Part shown: piece by piece, positions 48,111 through 59,899 of the stretch
Numbering within the stretch: the stretch's first letter is position 1
Layout: each line of letters opens with the position of its first letter
DNA from: Plectrocnemia conspersa
Lineage: Eukaryota; Arthropoda; Insecta; Trichoptera; Polycentropodidae
Direction of reading: 5' to 3'
Length of the DNA: 64,000 bases
Assembly (NCBI GenBank): GCA_009617715.1
Contig: VTFK01000459.1
Coordinates: 143,173 to 207,172, forward strand
Made by a program: the position numbers and the translations under genes
Notes under the pieces: generated by a model
The model's database searches: none
What the model was told of the DNA's origin: nothing
Seen by the model: only the letters and a program-made list of their open reading frames with translations

Positions 48111-51049
48111 TTGTATGTACTCTTTTATGCTCATGAAAATATCACATTGATATTTATTTATATATATTTTATATACATACATATACTATTTCATGCGATA
48201 CAGGGTGAATACATTTTTCAAACGTATCTACATTGAATATATGAAATATAGATATAGGAATATTAAAAATTAAATAATACTTTTCCTATTCTTATTACTT
48301 ATATTAAAATATTTTATTTCATTGTATGTTATATTAACTGAAAGCTCTATTGTGCCCTATTATTATAAATCAAATTATAGTTATTTGAGTTTTTATCAAA
48401 TCAATTGACTTAAAAGTTTTTTTTTTAAATATTTTTTATATTTTCAACCGATATATAATAGTATCATATACTTTTTTAAGAAACTGTGGTTAACAGTATT
48501 CAATAAAGTTTTTCTTAAACTAATCCAGTGCATAGATAATAAAACTTTTTAAATTACCTAAATGCATATTAAAAGAAAAGTGTATTTAATTCTTCAATTA
48601 ATTAATGTTGTCGCTACTGCGATATTTTGCAACCAATATTAATAGTGAATTTATATTTTTGAGAGTCTTACTTTTAATCTTTGTTCCTAAATGTGTTTTT
48701 TATTTAATAAATATGTATGCTTTTTACATATAATACATAAACATATTTATCAAAATATTTTCAGTTTTGATTTTATTGAAAAGCTATTAAAAGTCTCGCT
48801 TCACGGAAATTTACCACCAAACCAAAAAATTTAGGACTTAAGAATCATTTGTAACAATGATGAAAATATGACTATAATACACAAATATTTTATTAAATAT
48901 TTATATGTGTATATTGTATACACATTCAATAATTAAAAAACATAGTTTTTTATTTATTAAAACAAAAATTTATACAAAAAATACAGTATTAATTTTATAC
49001 ATAGAACAACTATTGCAAAATTAAATTATATATTTGAAAGATATATTTGCTGGGATAGTTTAGTTTTTAAATCAAGGCATTTATGGATAAATCATTTTAG
49101 TTCTCAATATTCTATTTGAAAATTAAACTCGCTTGCTTTCCGTTGATGTTGGCTTCATTGTGAATAAATATATATACAGAATATTTATATTTTAGGTCCG
49201 TTTTTCAGTTGGTTACATAATCTAAAACTCATTTTATCGAATACATTTATGTTTTTGTACTGGAGAAATATTCTAGTGCTTTATTAGTTGATTTTCTAAT
49301 TTTTCTTTAATTGTTAACGCAATAATAATTAAGTTGTCAATGTTCTCTTTAATGTTATTCTAGCTAAATTAGTATAAAGTCGTTCTAATAAATCTTTCCC
49401 ATATTTTAAACATATTTTTGAGAACAACTTCGAAAAAAGTTTTTATTGGCAACATAGTGAGGCTCCTGTAAAAATATTAAATTAACAAGCTGCTTATATT
49501 ATATATCTATGTATATATTTTCAAGCAAACATTTTTAGTGCTAAAATTGTATTAATTAAGGACTACTTTTCCAGTTTCAAAATCAGAAAATCTCGAGTCT
49601 CAGGTTATTTTTATCGAATATTTCGGGACACGAGACGGCATAAAAGTCGGGAATTCCGGGTTGCCTCAATATCGAATTCTTAACTATAACCTTAACCTTA
49701 TTTTTTATCTAGAAAAATATCTTTCTAATATATTTTTTATAAATTAAAAAATCCGTCGAAAAATGAAAACATAATATTCAGTAATACAAAACCGTTTAAT
49801 ATTTAATAATAATTTGGCAAACTATATATTTTGTATCAAATTTCATTATCAGGAAAATTTGCTTAAACGTAAGTTTCCACGGCAAATATTATTTTTTATT
49901 TTAATTTACTTTTAATTATGTGCTTATTTCACTGACATAAATAAAAACTAAATATGTTTGATCAAAATATTTGTTTTAAACTATTTTTATGTATTTAAAA
50001 AAAAGTAAAAAATAAAAGAGCATTAGAAAAAAACTAGCTTTATTAAATTAAAATAAGAAATGCTTATTTAAATAATTATAAAAATAAATTTAGCTTAAGA
50101 TCTATAACTATAAGAATTTTTTTCTCTAAATCAACATGTAAATATGTTTAAATTTAATTTTTTGTAGCTGTAGTGAAATATTTTAATACAGTTTTATTCT
50201 TTGAAAATTAAATGCTGCTTATTTCGAAGGTATTTTAATTTTTGTATAAAATGGTTTATTATTAATCATTTCTACAAACTTATTTTAAATAATTTACCTG
50301 ATGTTATATACACCCACCAAGCATATGTTAAAATTGGTCTAAATTATTTTTAAACAGTAAATATTTCTTGTAGTTAACGCATTGGTTTTACTAAATATCG
50401 GTCCAAGGGTCACAATAGCAGGAAGTCTTAAAAATGTACATAATTTTAAAATGATTTTGTTTTAAATAAACGCGATAATTGTATTTTATTATAATCGTGG
50501 TTAAAAAATAACACGCGTTAAAATCGTGAGACAATAAATATGATTTTTATGGAGGTGGTGTTATAATATAATTTATGAACTATATTTGAAAGGCTTATTT
50601 TCTATGGGCTTTTCTTACATATATTTTTATCTTACGTATTTTTGTATAAATTTATTTGAGCTTATTTTTGGTTGGTGTTTGCTATTTTGTTTAAAATTTA
50701 TGTATATTTATTTTTTAACAGTATAGATAAATTCATAAAGTATTACTTTTATTTTACCTAAAATCTTGATTATCATTCCTAAAGAAAAAAAACATTAAGT
50801 TACATTTTATTTACTTGATACTTTTTTATGTTCATTTTATAGCTTCACATACATTTCTCTAAAAATGCAGTAGACTAATTTTTCTATAGCAACGACGATA
50901 TATTCAATATGTTGCTTGAAGTCAATCCTTTTTTTTATTTTGCTGCCTCCCTCAATTATCACCCTATCTATGTTTTCTACCCCATCTACACGACCCCGTA
51001 TATACGTGTGCATATACACGTGTACCCGCTTCGTCGTTTTAATTCATAC
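48111..51049. other. A+T desert
   Basis: No gene found. 49575-49690 is slightly GC-richer (TCTCGAGTCTCAGG, TTCGGGACACGAGACGG). Confidence 0.55.
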
Positions 51050-51440
51050 TGATTGAATTCCACCTTGAAGGATTGTTAGCGACAAGTTCCTGAGAATTTT
51101 AGGGGCGGCTCCTCCGCCGGCACCTGCTAGGAATAATAAAATCCACTTCTTGCGCGGTAACACTTTGAAGTTTGTTGATGGGAGCACGTTCCGCCGTGTG
51201 TTCAAATCAAATTAAGAATTCCCAGCGAGCAAGATGCGGTGCCCTGTGCGAGCTCCACCCCGACTACCACCTTCTTGCTCGCTTTTCCGCCCCCGACGGC
51301 AACCCACCACTCCAAGAAATGAGGCATCTTTGACTTTGATGAATAGAGAAATACCGTATTCTTGCTACGTCCGGGCACCCCTACGCCTAAAGCACGCTGA
51401 GAAGAAGGACAGAGGCGGAAAACAATTTCGAGGCATTTTT
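51050..51440. promoter_or_regulatory. GC-rich island
   Basis: GGGGCGGCTCCTCCGCCGGC at about 51102 and CCACCCCGACTACCACC at about 51255 stand out from A+T-rich flanks. A 70-codon frame (51234-51446) is proline- and arginine-rich at its start and unrecognised. Confidence 0.22.
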
Positions 51441-53220
51441 ATTTAATAAAAATAGCCTATCTATCATAAAATATTTAATGTATGCTTTTAAAAGTATTCT
51501 GATATATTATGTATGTGATACATACATATATAAACCAGAAACTGGCAATAAAGCTATTTACAGAATACATTTTTAAGTTAAAAGCAATACGTTTGACAGA
51601 ATTACAAAAGATGAAGTGTCAAGTGGTAAAAAGGCAGGTGTTTTTGCTCATATTTTACGATTTTGCTGAAATTTTGTTATATATTTTTAATTTTAATTGT
51701 ACTATTTGCTAACATTTTTTTTAATTAATCGATTAAAATGTGTTATTGTAACAAAAAATATTTTTATCAAAATATTGCGAGACACACTGAATAAGCGTCA
51801 GAAAATTTTACATTTAGTCGATCATTTATGAATCTTTACAATTGGTTGATTGGCAAGTGCTTTATATCTTGTTGGTTGACCCAGAGTAGCTGCAGTAATT
51901 CCACCCTGCAGTTGCAGACTGACACAGCCAGCTAGGATCTAATCCGGACATACTACTGTATGTTGCTCAGGGCCAGCTTCAATACTACTGATGTCTTTGG
52001 TCAATAAATATTATATAGGTGTACAAATAATGTAAATCATCTTCATTAGTGATCGCAACTATAAATAAAAAACATATAAATCAAAATACATTAATGGCGG
52101 ACGCAACGATAAGAAAGGCACTGCGAGATAAGGGGTGACTCATTTATGGAAAATTCGATAAGTTATCTAAGCCTTTCGAAAAATAATCATTTGAAAACTA
52201 TAGCTTTGTCGCCTTTAAGGTTTATAACAATATATTTCAAAGTTGTCAGGCGGCAAAGTAAATAAAACAAGACTTAGCAAAGCTTGTTTATAAAAAATAA
52301 AATATAAACATACAATTTGACATTTCTGAAAACAACTTTAATATTAAAATTCCAATAAAAAATATTAATTGAAGTGCTTACAAAATTTAAAGAACTTTGA
52401 ATTAAAAATAAAATACTTTAGTAAAAAAAAAAAAAAAAAAAATTAAATATGTTTGTATTAATTTAATCTTTACAAAATTAATTTTCGTGATATTTTTCAT
52501 GCTTTTAAAACACTCGAGAAAATACTATGTTTAAAAACCTTGTGCACTTAATATTGTAGACGTTTCTAATTACTTTCTGCTAAAAGTTAGTATTCATGCA
52601 CATTGATAAGAATCATTGATTTACAAATAATATGCTATTAAACAACTAGACTAGTAAAAAGTATTGGTAGAGTTGAAACTGGCTTTTGCTTTTATTAGTT
52701 TCTGCTTTGAATAAATTTCCAGCTAAAGTAATAATTGTATTTCCCGAAACATATACATATTTATACATAAATATTTTTTGTCTACCATTGGCGAGGTATA
52801 AATCCTTTATTTTATTTAATTGGCATAAAAAACGCGTTAAAAGCGCAATAAATCAAATGCCATTAGTCTTTACGTCCGTCAGACAAGTGCCATTATTATG
52901 CCGATAAATACATATGCTATTTTATTATATTTCATTGACAAAATCAACAGATTGAATGCAAAATGAAAAGTGTTAGAATGCAAAAAATATTAACGTAAAT
53001 ATTCAAATAAAAAGACGATGAATATACAATAGGTAAATTCAATTTTACACTTAAATCTTTGTAATTGGGCTTTAATAAAACCTCCATTAGTTTGAATAAG
53101 CGTATATAAGCACATAATTAACGTATAAAATAAACTTTCATTCGGAATATGCTTAAGCATTGTCTAAAGAGTCGGTAGTCGTTTTTTATTTAAAAAAAAA
53201 TTTAATAATAATTAGGATTC
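51441..53220. other. Mostly A+T-rich, GC-richer at 51830-52010, with a 20-nt poly(A) run
   Basis: 51880-51990 has GTTGACCCAGAGTAGCTGCA and CAGGGCCAGCTTCAATAC, possibly an old repeat. An A run of about 20 occupies 52423-52442. No gene is recognised. Confidence 0.45.
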
Positions 53221-53224
53221 ATAA

Positions 53225-53470
53225 TATCTTATTTAATTTAAACCAAACTAAGAAAACGATAGAAAAATCAATGTATATTCTTGAGAACTTATTTTTCATC
53301 CACCGTATTATTCAGACATTGCTCCAAGCGATCCCTTGATCTATTTAGATCTCTTCAACAGTTTTTAGATCGAAAAAGTATTAATTGCTTCTAAAAATAC
53401 ACTATTTTTCGAATCAGATACAAAAAAAATTGAATATGTGGAAAATATATATTGAAAAAGCTCGAAAATA
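53225..53470 (+). pseudogene. mariner transposase fragment (C-terminal), second locus
   Basis: The plus frame reads ELIFHPPYYSDIAPSD (from about 53286), a near-intact HPPYSPDIAPSD block. Then come DLFNSF, a stop, IEKVLIASKN, and TLFFESDTKKIEYVENI (about 53398-53450), corresponding to the FFESKPxxFYxxGI region. Upstream, AAGAAAACGATAGAAAAATC corresponds to the segment before the block. It is shorter and differently broken from the 16.8 kb copy, and reads closer to DIAPSD-type mariners. No intact terminal repeats were seen. Confidence 0.82.
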
Positions 53471-53473
53471 AAT

Positions 53474-53668
53474 GTTTGCTTTAACACAGTTAGTTATAGA
53501 GCTATCCATTTCATCATTATTCATAATAGAGATAAATGCCAAATTTAGGTTTTAAGCCCCTACTAGCTCTAATTGATTGATCATTATAAAAAAACGTATA
53601 TCCGTATCTTTTTCAATTATGAAGAATAATGAAATGCATTTCTCTCGAACTGACTGTATTAACGCAAA
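53474..53668. mobile_element. MITE-like element, copy 2
   Basis: The left end is TTTGCTTTAACACAGTTAGT and AGAGCTATCCATTTCATCAT (53474-53519). The right end is the complement, ATGAAATGCATTTCTCTCGA and ACTGACTGTATTAACGCAAA (about 53628-53669). The interior AGATAAATGCCAAATTTAGG and CCCCTACTAGCTCTAATTGA matches copy 1 (GATGCCAAGTTTGGGTTTAC, CTCTACTATTAGTTCTGAAG). It is shorter than copy 1 and sits directly after a mariner fragment. Confidence 0.82.
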
Positions 53669-53999
53669 TAGGGTATAGTGAAAGTAATACATGTTTTAAT
53701 TTTGAACTCATTTAGCCCGCACCTTAAAAAATGCAATGACTTATGTTAATGTATATAATATTGCGTGTGGAAAAGTTTAAATCATTTCATTATATTTTAA
53801 ACAGGTAAACATATATATATGTATTGATGTATTCTGATATAATTTCATTGAAATGACATATTTTAAAAAATATTTTCGGAATGGATTTAAGACTGATTTC
53901 TTAGGTTTTCCATGAGAATAATCTGAAAATTTCTGGCTTGGAATTAGGGAGGTCATTTCAGCTTTTTCAAGACCATGAAACTATGTAAACAGAAAAATC

Positions 54000-54105
54000 A
54001 ACCGCTTCCCTCTTCACGTCAATTCTGGTCTAGCTACTACGTTCGAGGTCCAGATCTTAATCCGATCTTCGGAGACGACTGGATTCTTCAGACGTAGACA
54101 AAGTT
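54000..54105 (+). repeat. Dispersed repeat, second copy of 7530-7640
   Basis: CTCTTCACGTCAATTCTGGT and GACGACTGGATTCTTCAGAC match the 7.5 kb copy in the same order. Class unknown. Confidence 0.6.
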
Positions 54106-54149
54106 ATTTAATGATAATAATATAATGTTAATATCGTAAACCAATGGTT

Positions 54150-54600
54150 CTTTCCGCCTCACACGGTCGCTCCGCCGGAACAATGAGCTATACGCAAAGC
54201 GCCACCACGCGTCTTATTTCTCGTTTAAAACACAGCTCACAGATTCACACTCCCATCGCTCCGGCCCTACAGAGACTTCGTCCCCGTGCGACGCGAGTGT
54301 GACACGCCGTTCGTCTTCCTGTAGCAATAAGATGCTCCGCCGGAAGTTCTCTCTCTCTAATTCGATTTGTCTTTAAATTTCATTTGTCGGCGCCACAGCC
54401 ACATCCGGTTGTAGATGTACGTGCATACGTCACCATCTACCGGAAGCTGGGCGGGGCGGCCATTTGTATTATATATTATATTATGTTCAGGCTAGGGGGG
54501 CCCATGACGACTTCCGGTGCCTCAGACGTTCTTACTTAATGGCCCAGGTTGTAGGTGTCGGTGCTGCGTGGTGTACCGTAGGAGATTTTCAAAGCTCGAG
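54150..54600. promoter_or_regulatory. CpG-rich island with clustered ETS-type motifs, SP1/KLF-like and YY1/Pho-like sites
   Basis: CCGGAA cores occur at 54175, 54340 and 54440, with ACTTCCGGT at 54510 and a weaker ATCCGGT at about 54402. CTGGGCGGGGCGGCCATTTG (54448-54467) joins a GGGCGGGGC box to GCGGCCATTT. A GAGA run lies at about 54349-54359. No ORF spans the island. This is the arrangement of TATA-less housekeeping promoters and also fits a Polycomb-type response element. The gene served is not in view. Confidence 0.35.
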
Positions 54601-56265
54601 AAATTCATTTAGCGAGCTTAATTTTGATTGATATGCCCCGTTGGGAATTTAATGTTTGATATTAAAATATTTGACGCTGTAGTAAACGATTTATTTGTAG
54701 ACGTATATCAATGATTCGAATAATTAGAGATGAAGGTATCGATTTCGGCTTACAGCAGCAGAATCAAATTTATTTTTGTATAAATTGAGATTGTTATTAA
54801 AATACACGATTGTATGTAATGTAATGTACATCTTAAGTGTTTTTTCTCGCTTGATAAATTCTATTTGTGCCCAATTATCTCTCAGTAGGGCGTTTCCCCT
54901 TTTCATGAAATCGGACAAAGACCCCAAATTAATCCATCGATGCAATCCCTTCATTTAATATGATGAACTAAATATTTAAAAAAAATTTAGCACATATTTT
55001 ATTTTTACTACTTTGAAATACAACACTTTCTGATAAATACAGTAATTAGGGTGAAATTTGCCTTTGAGATGTATCTCATTCTGCTTAGCTAATAATTTTG
55101 CTACAAATCCGTTTATTTTAACTGTGATTGATTTTGCTCTGTATTTTATTAAAAAAAAGCCATTCTTAAAATTATCTTGAAGAGAGACAATATCAATTAG
55201 TTTTTCTGTCACAGTAATATATTTAGCACAGTCTCAATAACACAGCTAATAATATCTGCAATTGATAAGTTAGAGTGTTGCGATTTTTATTCAAGATCTT
55301 TAGCCGCAATATTATTGATTCCCTCTGAAACACAATTTCTTAATAATGAAATATTAAAATTGTTTTAACATTTTCTTAAAAAAGTATATATGCAGTTTTC
55401 AGTAAACATTGCATAGAAAATAACTTTCGAAAAAAATTTCATTAAAAAAATCGATTTTTTATTCAAAAATGTATATCTTTACGTTCTGAGATAACAAGAC
55501 TTGATTTTGCAGTGTTTTTGCTGTCTTTAAAGTTTTTTTTTAATAATATAGATCTTTGTTTCTAAAAACCGATTTTAAATTTATGAATTGGTCTACTCTC
55601 AGTTTTTTAGTATATCCGTCATATTTCGATCGATTTATTTTTGTTTAATGCCGTTTTAAATTACGTTTCTCTGACACAGATATTATGTCAAATGACTCCT
55701 AACAATTAAGCTAATTAAAAATTAAGTTTCTTCAAGAAAAGATATTTTGAATAATTTTTTAATAATATGTTCACTTTAATCTTAAATTTATATACAGCTT
55801 TATATCTGAAAAAAAAAATCTCAAAATTGTTTTCTTAAAATTTTACTTCAATTTAATGAAGCCATATGTTACTAAAGAGTAACATTTAATTTTCATCTTA
55901 AAATACGGTCGGATTTTTTATCTGTAATTTAAAACAGTGTCAAATTAACGTTTATCTATTTTTATAACAAGGGAAATATAATATTCAAAAAATAAAAATA
56001 ATAAAACTCGTTCCATAAATAGAAATAGGCAAACCAAATACACAAAAACATTTTTTTAGCAATTTCTGTTGATTTAAAAAAGTTACGCTAAATAAATCAA
56101 TCCATACTGCAATATTTGTTTTATCTCAATGGCATTTACGCATCGTTAAAAATATATAGCAACACTTTTGAATACTGTATAAGATTTATAGATGATTCAA
56201 ATTAATATTTGTTATCGAAAATTGCTCAAAAAAAAATGGCAGATCGATAATTCTCATCTTAAAAA
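54601..56265. other. Mostly A+T-rich, no gene
   Basis: Short frames on both strands (54724-55212) mirror one another and carry no domain. Nothing else recognised. Confidence 0.5.
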
Positions 56266-56462
56266 TCAGCAATTTTTTCGATAATTTTATAGTCTTTTTT
56301 TGTTAAAAATAAAATGTGTACGAATATTAATAATTTTTTTACAACGACTGCATTTTTTATACTACTGCATAAAAGGGTGAATCCGTGCCAGATGTTTGAA
56401 AAATGCATATTTTCTTTAAAGTTTTTGAGGTCGGAAGTAATTGAATAGTAAAAAACTGTTCA
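56266..56462 (-). repeat. Dispersed repeat copy, minus strand
   Basis: Read on the minus strand: CAATTACTTCCGACCTC, CAAACATCTGGCACGGATTC, ACCCTTTTATGCAGTAGTAT, AAAAAATGCAGTCGTTGTAA, ATTCGTACACATTTT and AACAAAAAAAGAC. This matches 57770-57890 almost word for word in the opposite orientation. Confidence 0.85.
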
Positions 56463-57404
56463 CGATTATCTTAGCTACTCTACTAATCGACCTAATTTTT
56501 GCTTTTTTAATCTAAGAAATGCATACATTTTTAATCAGAAAAAAAGAAACCGCACATGAGAATCGACAGATTGAATAAATGTATAGGGGCTTTTCACAAA
56601 ATTACCCCACTTTATCTTTATCTATTTTCTAATCAATCGAATTAGGTTGCTCCGTTCTGGTCCCATAGAATAATCGCATTCATTATAACAAATCATCAAC
56701 CTACCAAAGTTTGTTTTTTTCAATGATCATCCAGTTCTTTGTTTATTAGTAATGTAAAAATATCTATAATATTATAAGTATTAATATAATAAATCACATT
56801 ATACAATATATTACATACATATATTTCTTGAGAATTCTCGGAAAAATCGAGAAGTGAAAATGGTAATTTTCAATTCATCAAGAAACCATATTGCCTAATT
56901 ATATCCTTCCTTAAGTATCGTTTAGTTTTGTCCTTTTTTTTTATAGGTAGTTAAAAGGTATATAATAGATAATATAAATATATATACCAATGACCATAAA
57001 ATGGTGTTTATTACATTTTATAATTTGCTGTGAAGTTTTAAAATTATTAATTACTTAAAAAAGTGGACCGCATGTTTGACACCAATGGTTTAAAAAATAA
57101 ACTACAATACGATGATGATTTGATAGAATGGACGCGAATAATCATAGGATGTCGAATTACGTAGGAATTTTAGGGTCCTGTATTAATACCCGAATTGTAG
57201 AAAAAGTTGTTAATTTCAGCTGTTGCTACTTTACATTTTTCATATTTTGAATCAGATAAAAACAAAAAGTAGTTCTTGGATTATTAAAAATTATGGAAAG
57301 CTTTCACACATTTTTGCAAGACGGTTTCTTTTTATCTGATTATTATTGTAGTTCTTAAATTACCTAAAGTCGATTTTAATTGATAAAATCGTTACCATTT
57401 TTTT
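56463..57404. other. Spacer between inverted repeat copies
   Basis: A+T-rich with no ORF of note. GGTTGCTCCGTTCTGGTCCC lies at about 56646. The spacer could belong to a larger composite element bounded by the flanking copies. Confidence 0.35.
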
Positions 57405-57665
57405 GCCATTCAATTACTATTGATTTCTAATAAATGCTTCAAAGAAAGCATACACATTTTCGAACATCTGGTATGTACCAACCCTTTTGTATGCTGTCGT
57501 GTAAGAAATGCAACAGTTACAAAGCATTTAGAAATATTCGTACAAATTGAATGTTTAATAAAAAAAGGCTTTTGAACAAAAAAATCAATAATTTATTAAT
57601 ATATATGAATTCTAGACTTGTATAAAAAATTCTTAAGTAGAACAACTAATTGTGAGCGGCTAAAA
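57405..57665 (+). repeat. Dispersed repeat copy, plus strand, longest version
   Basis: TTTTTTTGCCATTCAATTAC, CGAACATCTGGTATGTACCA, ACCCTTTTGTATGCTGTCGT, AAATGCAACAGTTACAAAGC, ATTCGTACAAATTG, then GAATTCTAGACTTG and CTAATTGTGAGCGGCT. The 3' half is shared with 15885-16075, which shows the family is at least 240 bp long. Confidence 0.85.
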
Positions 57666-57764
57666 AATGACTCATACTTATGACTTGAATCGTATTAATT
57701 ATGTGTTTTTAAGAAATCAAAGCAAATAGAAGACTGATTTGATTTTTTTTGTTATTAAAATACT

Positions 57765-57895
57765 TCCGACCTCTATTAAAAAGTTGCATATGAAAGCATG
57801 CATATTTTGAAACATCTGGCATGGACCTACTTTTTTTTATGCAGTAGTATAAAAATGTATTCGAACAAATTTATTTTTTTTAACAAAAAAAAGAC
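57765..57895 (+). repeat. Dispersed repeat copy, plus strand
   Basis: ATACTTCCGACCTCTATTAA, TTTGAAACATCTGGCATGGA, CCTACTTTTTTTTATGCAGT, AGTATAAAAATG, ATTCGAACAAATT, then AACAAAAAAAAGACTAT. It lies about 100 bp after the preceding copy, in the same orientation. Confidence 0.85.
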
Positions 57896-58134
57896 TATTA
57901 AAATGAAGTTTTCCAATCAACTGAAATATGGTAGATGGTTATAATCAATACCGAAAATGATGACCCTGATTAATTATTATTTTTTAAATCAAAACTTATA
58001 TATATATATATTTATAAAATAATTAGTAGATCTTCTTTGAAGTTAAATAATGCATCATATTCGAAACAAATACGTTTCAATTGTAATTCAAGTCGTTAAA
58101 AAATCTGGTTAACGATACCCATATCGTACAACAC

Positions 58135-58525
58135 CTAATAGCCCGACTTCATTAGATTCCCTTGCAAAAATGCGAAAAAATCCCGACAAACGACCGCAAC
58201 AAATCCCGTAGCGGCAATACATAAATTTCCCCGTTCGGCGAGCAAACGCAGGGAAAAACGCCGGCCACAGGGGGGTCCAGAAAAAAAGCGCACGTTAACG
58301 TACATTGGAGCCAAACCGCAAGTGGCGAAAAAACAAGCGGGAACCACTCGGACATATGCTCGTGTTACCCCCTGTTTTGTAACAAGTGAAAAATAAATTG
58401 TTTTTTAAGTGAAACATACGTTTCTCTCCGGCCCGGGTTGGGATTTTCGACCGGGACTTTTAATTCGAAGGAGCGGTCGGGTATCAAAAATTTATTGTGC
58501 ATCGCGTTGTTTGCTACCCCTGCTC
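58135..58525. promoter_or_regulatory. GC-rich island
   Basis: It contains GAGCAAACGCAGGGAAAAAC, GCCGGCCACAGGGGGGTCC and CTCCGGCCCGGGTTGGG with A+T-rich flanks. Two overlapping minus-strand frames (58135-58355) have no recognised domain. Possible regulatory DNA or old insertion. Confidence 0.22.
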
Positions 58526-59899
58526 TTGGGGATTTTTTACGGGCAATTTAAAAGTGTTGCCACGGTATGTGACGTTTGATTATTTTTTTTAGTATGACCG
58601 TTTCGCGTGATTTATTTATGAGCATGAGAAATGTACAGTCGACGTACATATATATTTTATTTATTTTTGAATGCAAATATTTTTTATTATCGAATGAATC
58701 TACTATACATTGACTCGTTGTAGAACAACTGTATAATATGTGATCGAAGGGTTTTCAAAAATAGTTTATTGATAAATATTTGTTTTGTTTGACTGCTTGT
58801 ACTGATGCGTTTTTAAACCTTTCTTTTACTGTGATGTAAACGGAGTGTACATGTCATCTAAATTTGTATATATATATATATAAATATGTTAAAGTTTTAT
58901 ACATATTTATATTATGTTGGTTTTTATCAATAGTAAAAAAATATTCTGTTACCAAAATCAAGTATCAACTCATAAATACAGTAAAGCGTGTCAGATTTTT
59001 TTGCTTTGCTCACAGGATTTAGGTTTTCAACTTGATTTTTTGATATTGTTAATTATTATTTAAATAATTAGGACGATAATATTTTTTTTTTTATTTTAAA
59101 TTACTAATCTTAACATATTTATATATGTGCACTAAATATACGTAACCAGAGCGCATGGAATATTTTCACATCCTAAGGGAAAGGTTTAATTTAAACGATA
59201 TAATAACGGTGTTACGATTCTATTATGAAGATCAGATAATATAATGATTGAATAATGGAGTTACATTCATAAAATGTCATATAAAAAAAACATTTTGGGT
59301 TTTTCTTGAGACAATACACAATATACAATAATTTTTTGGATTTAAATTTTTATTTTCTGTTTATATTATATATTATATGTGTTTAGTTAAAAATTGTTTA
59401 ATGTAAAAATTAGCTATTAAGCTACATTAATTAATGAAATAAATAATGAAATAATAATTTACTGGATTTAAAATCTGATTTTAGATGGTAAATATTTCTT
59501 TAAAGTAAAAGTGCAACAGAATATTGTTTAATTTAATTGAAGGTTCACTTACTATGATAAAACATGTAACTAGAAGTTTAAGTTATTATGAATTGCCACT
59601 ACAGTTTAAACCTCTTTTTAACATATTAACAATATAGACACTTTTTATAAATCGTATAACAAAAAATATTTTAAAGAATTCATATTTTAAAATATGACTT
59701 TTTTTATATAAAATTTATATTTTACTTAAATTCTAATTAATTATATATTTCAATCTTTAAAAAATATCTTAGATCTTAATAATCTATAATTAAATTATAT
59801 TTTTATGCTTTTGTAGTTTTTTATTAAATTAAATTAAATTTATTTTATTGCTTTATTAAATTAAATTAATATTTATTGTACTATAATACATGCGTTATT
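58526..59899. other. A+T desert with a TA repeat
   Basis: A TA run lies at 58866-58882. No gene or element. Confidence 0.55.
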
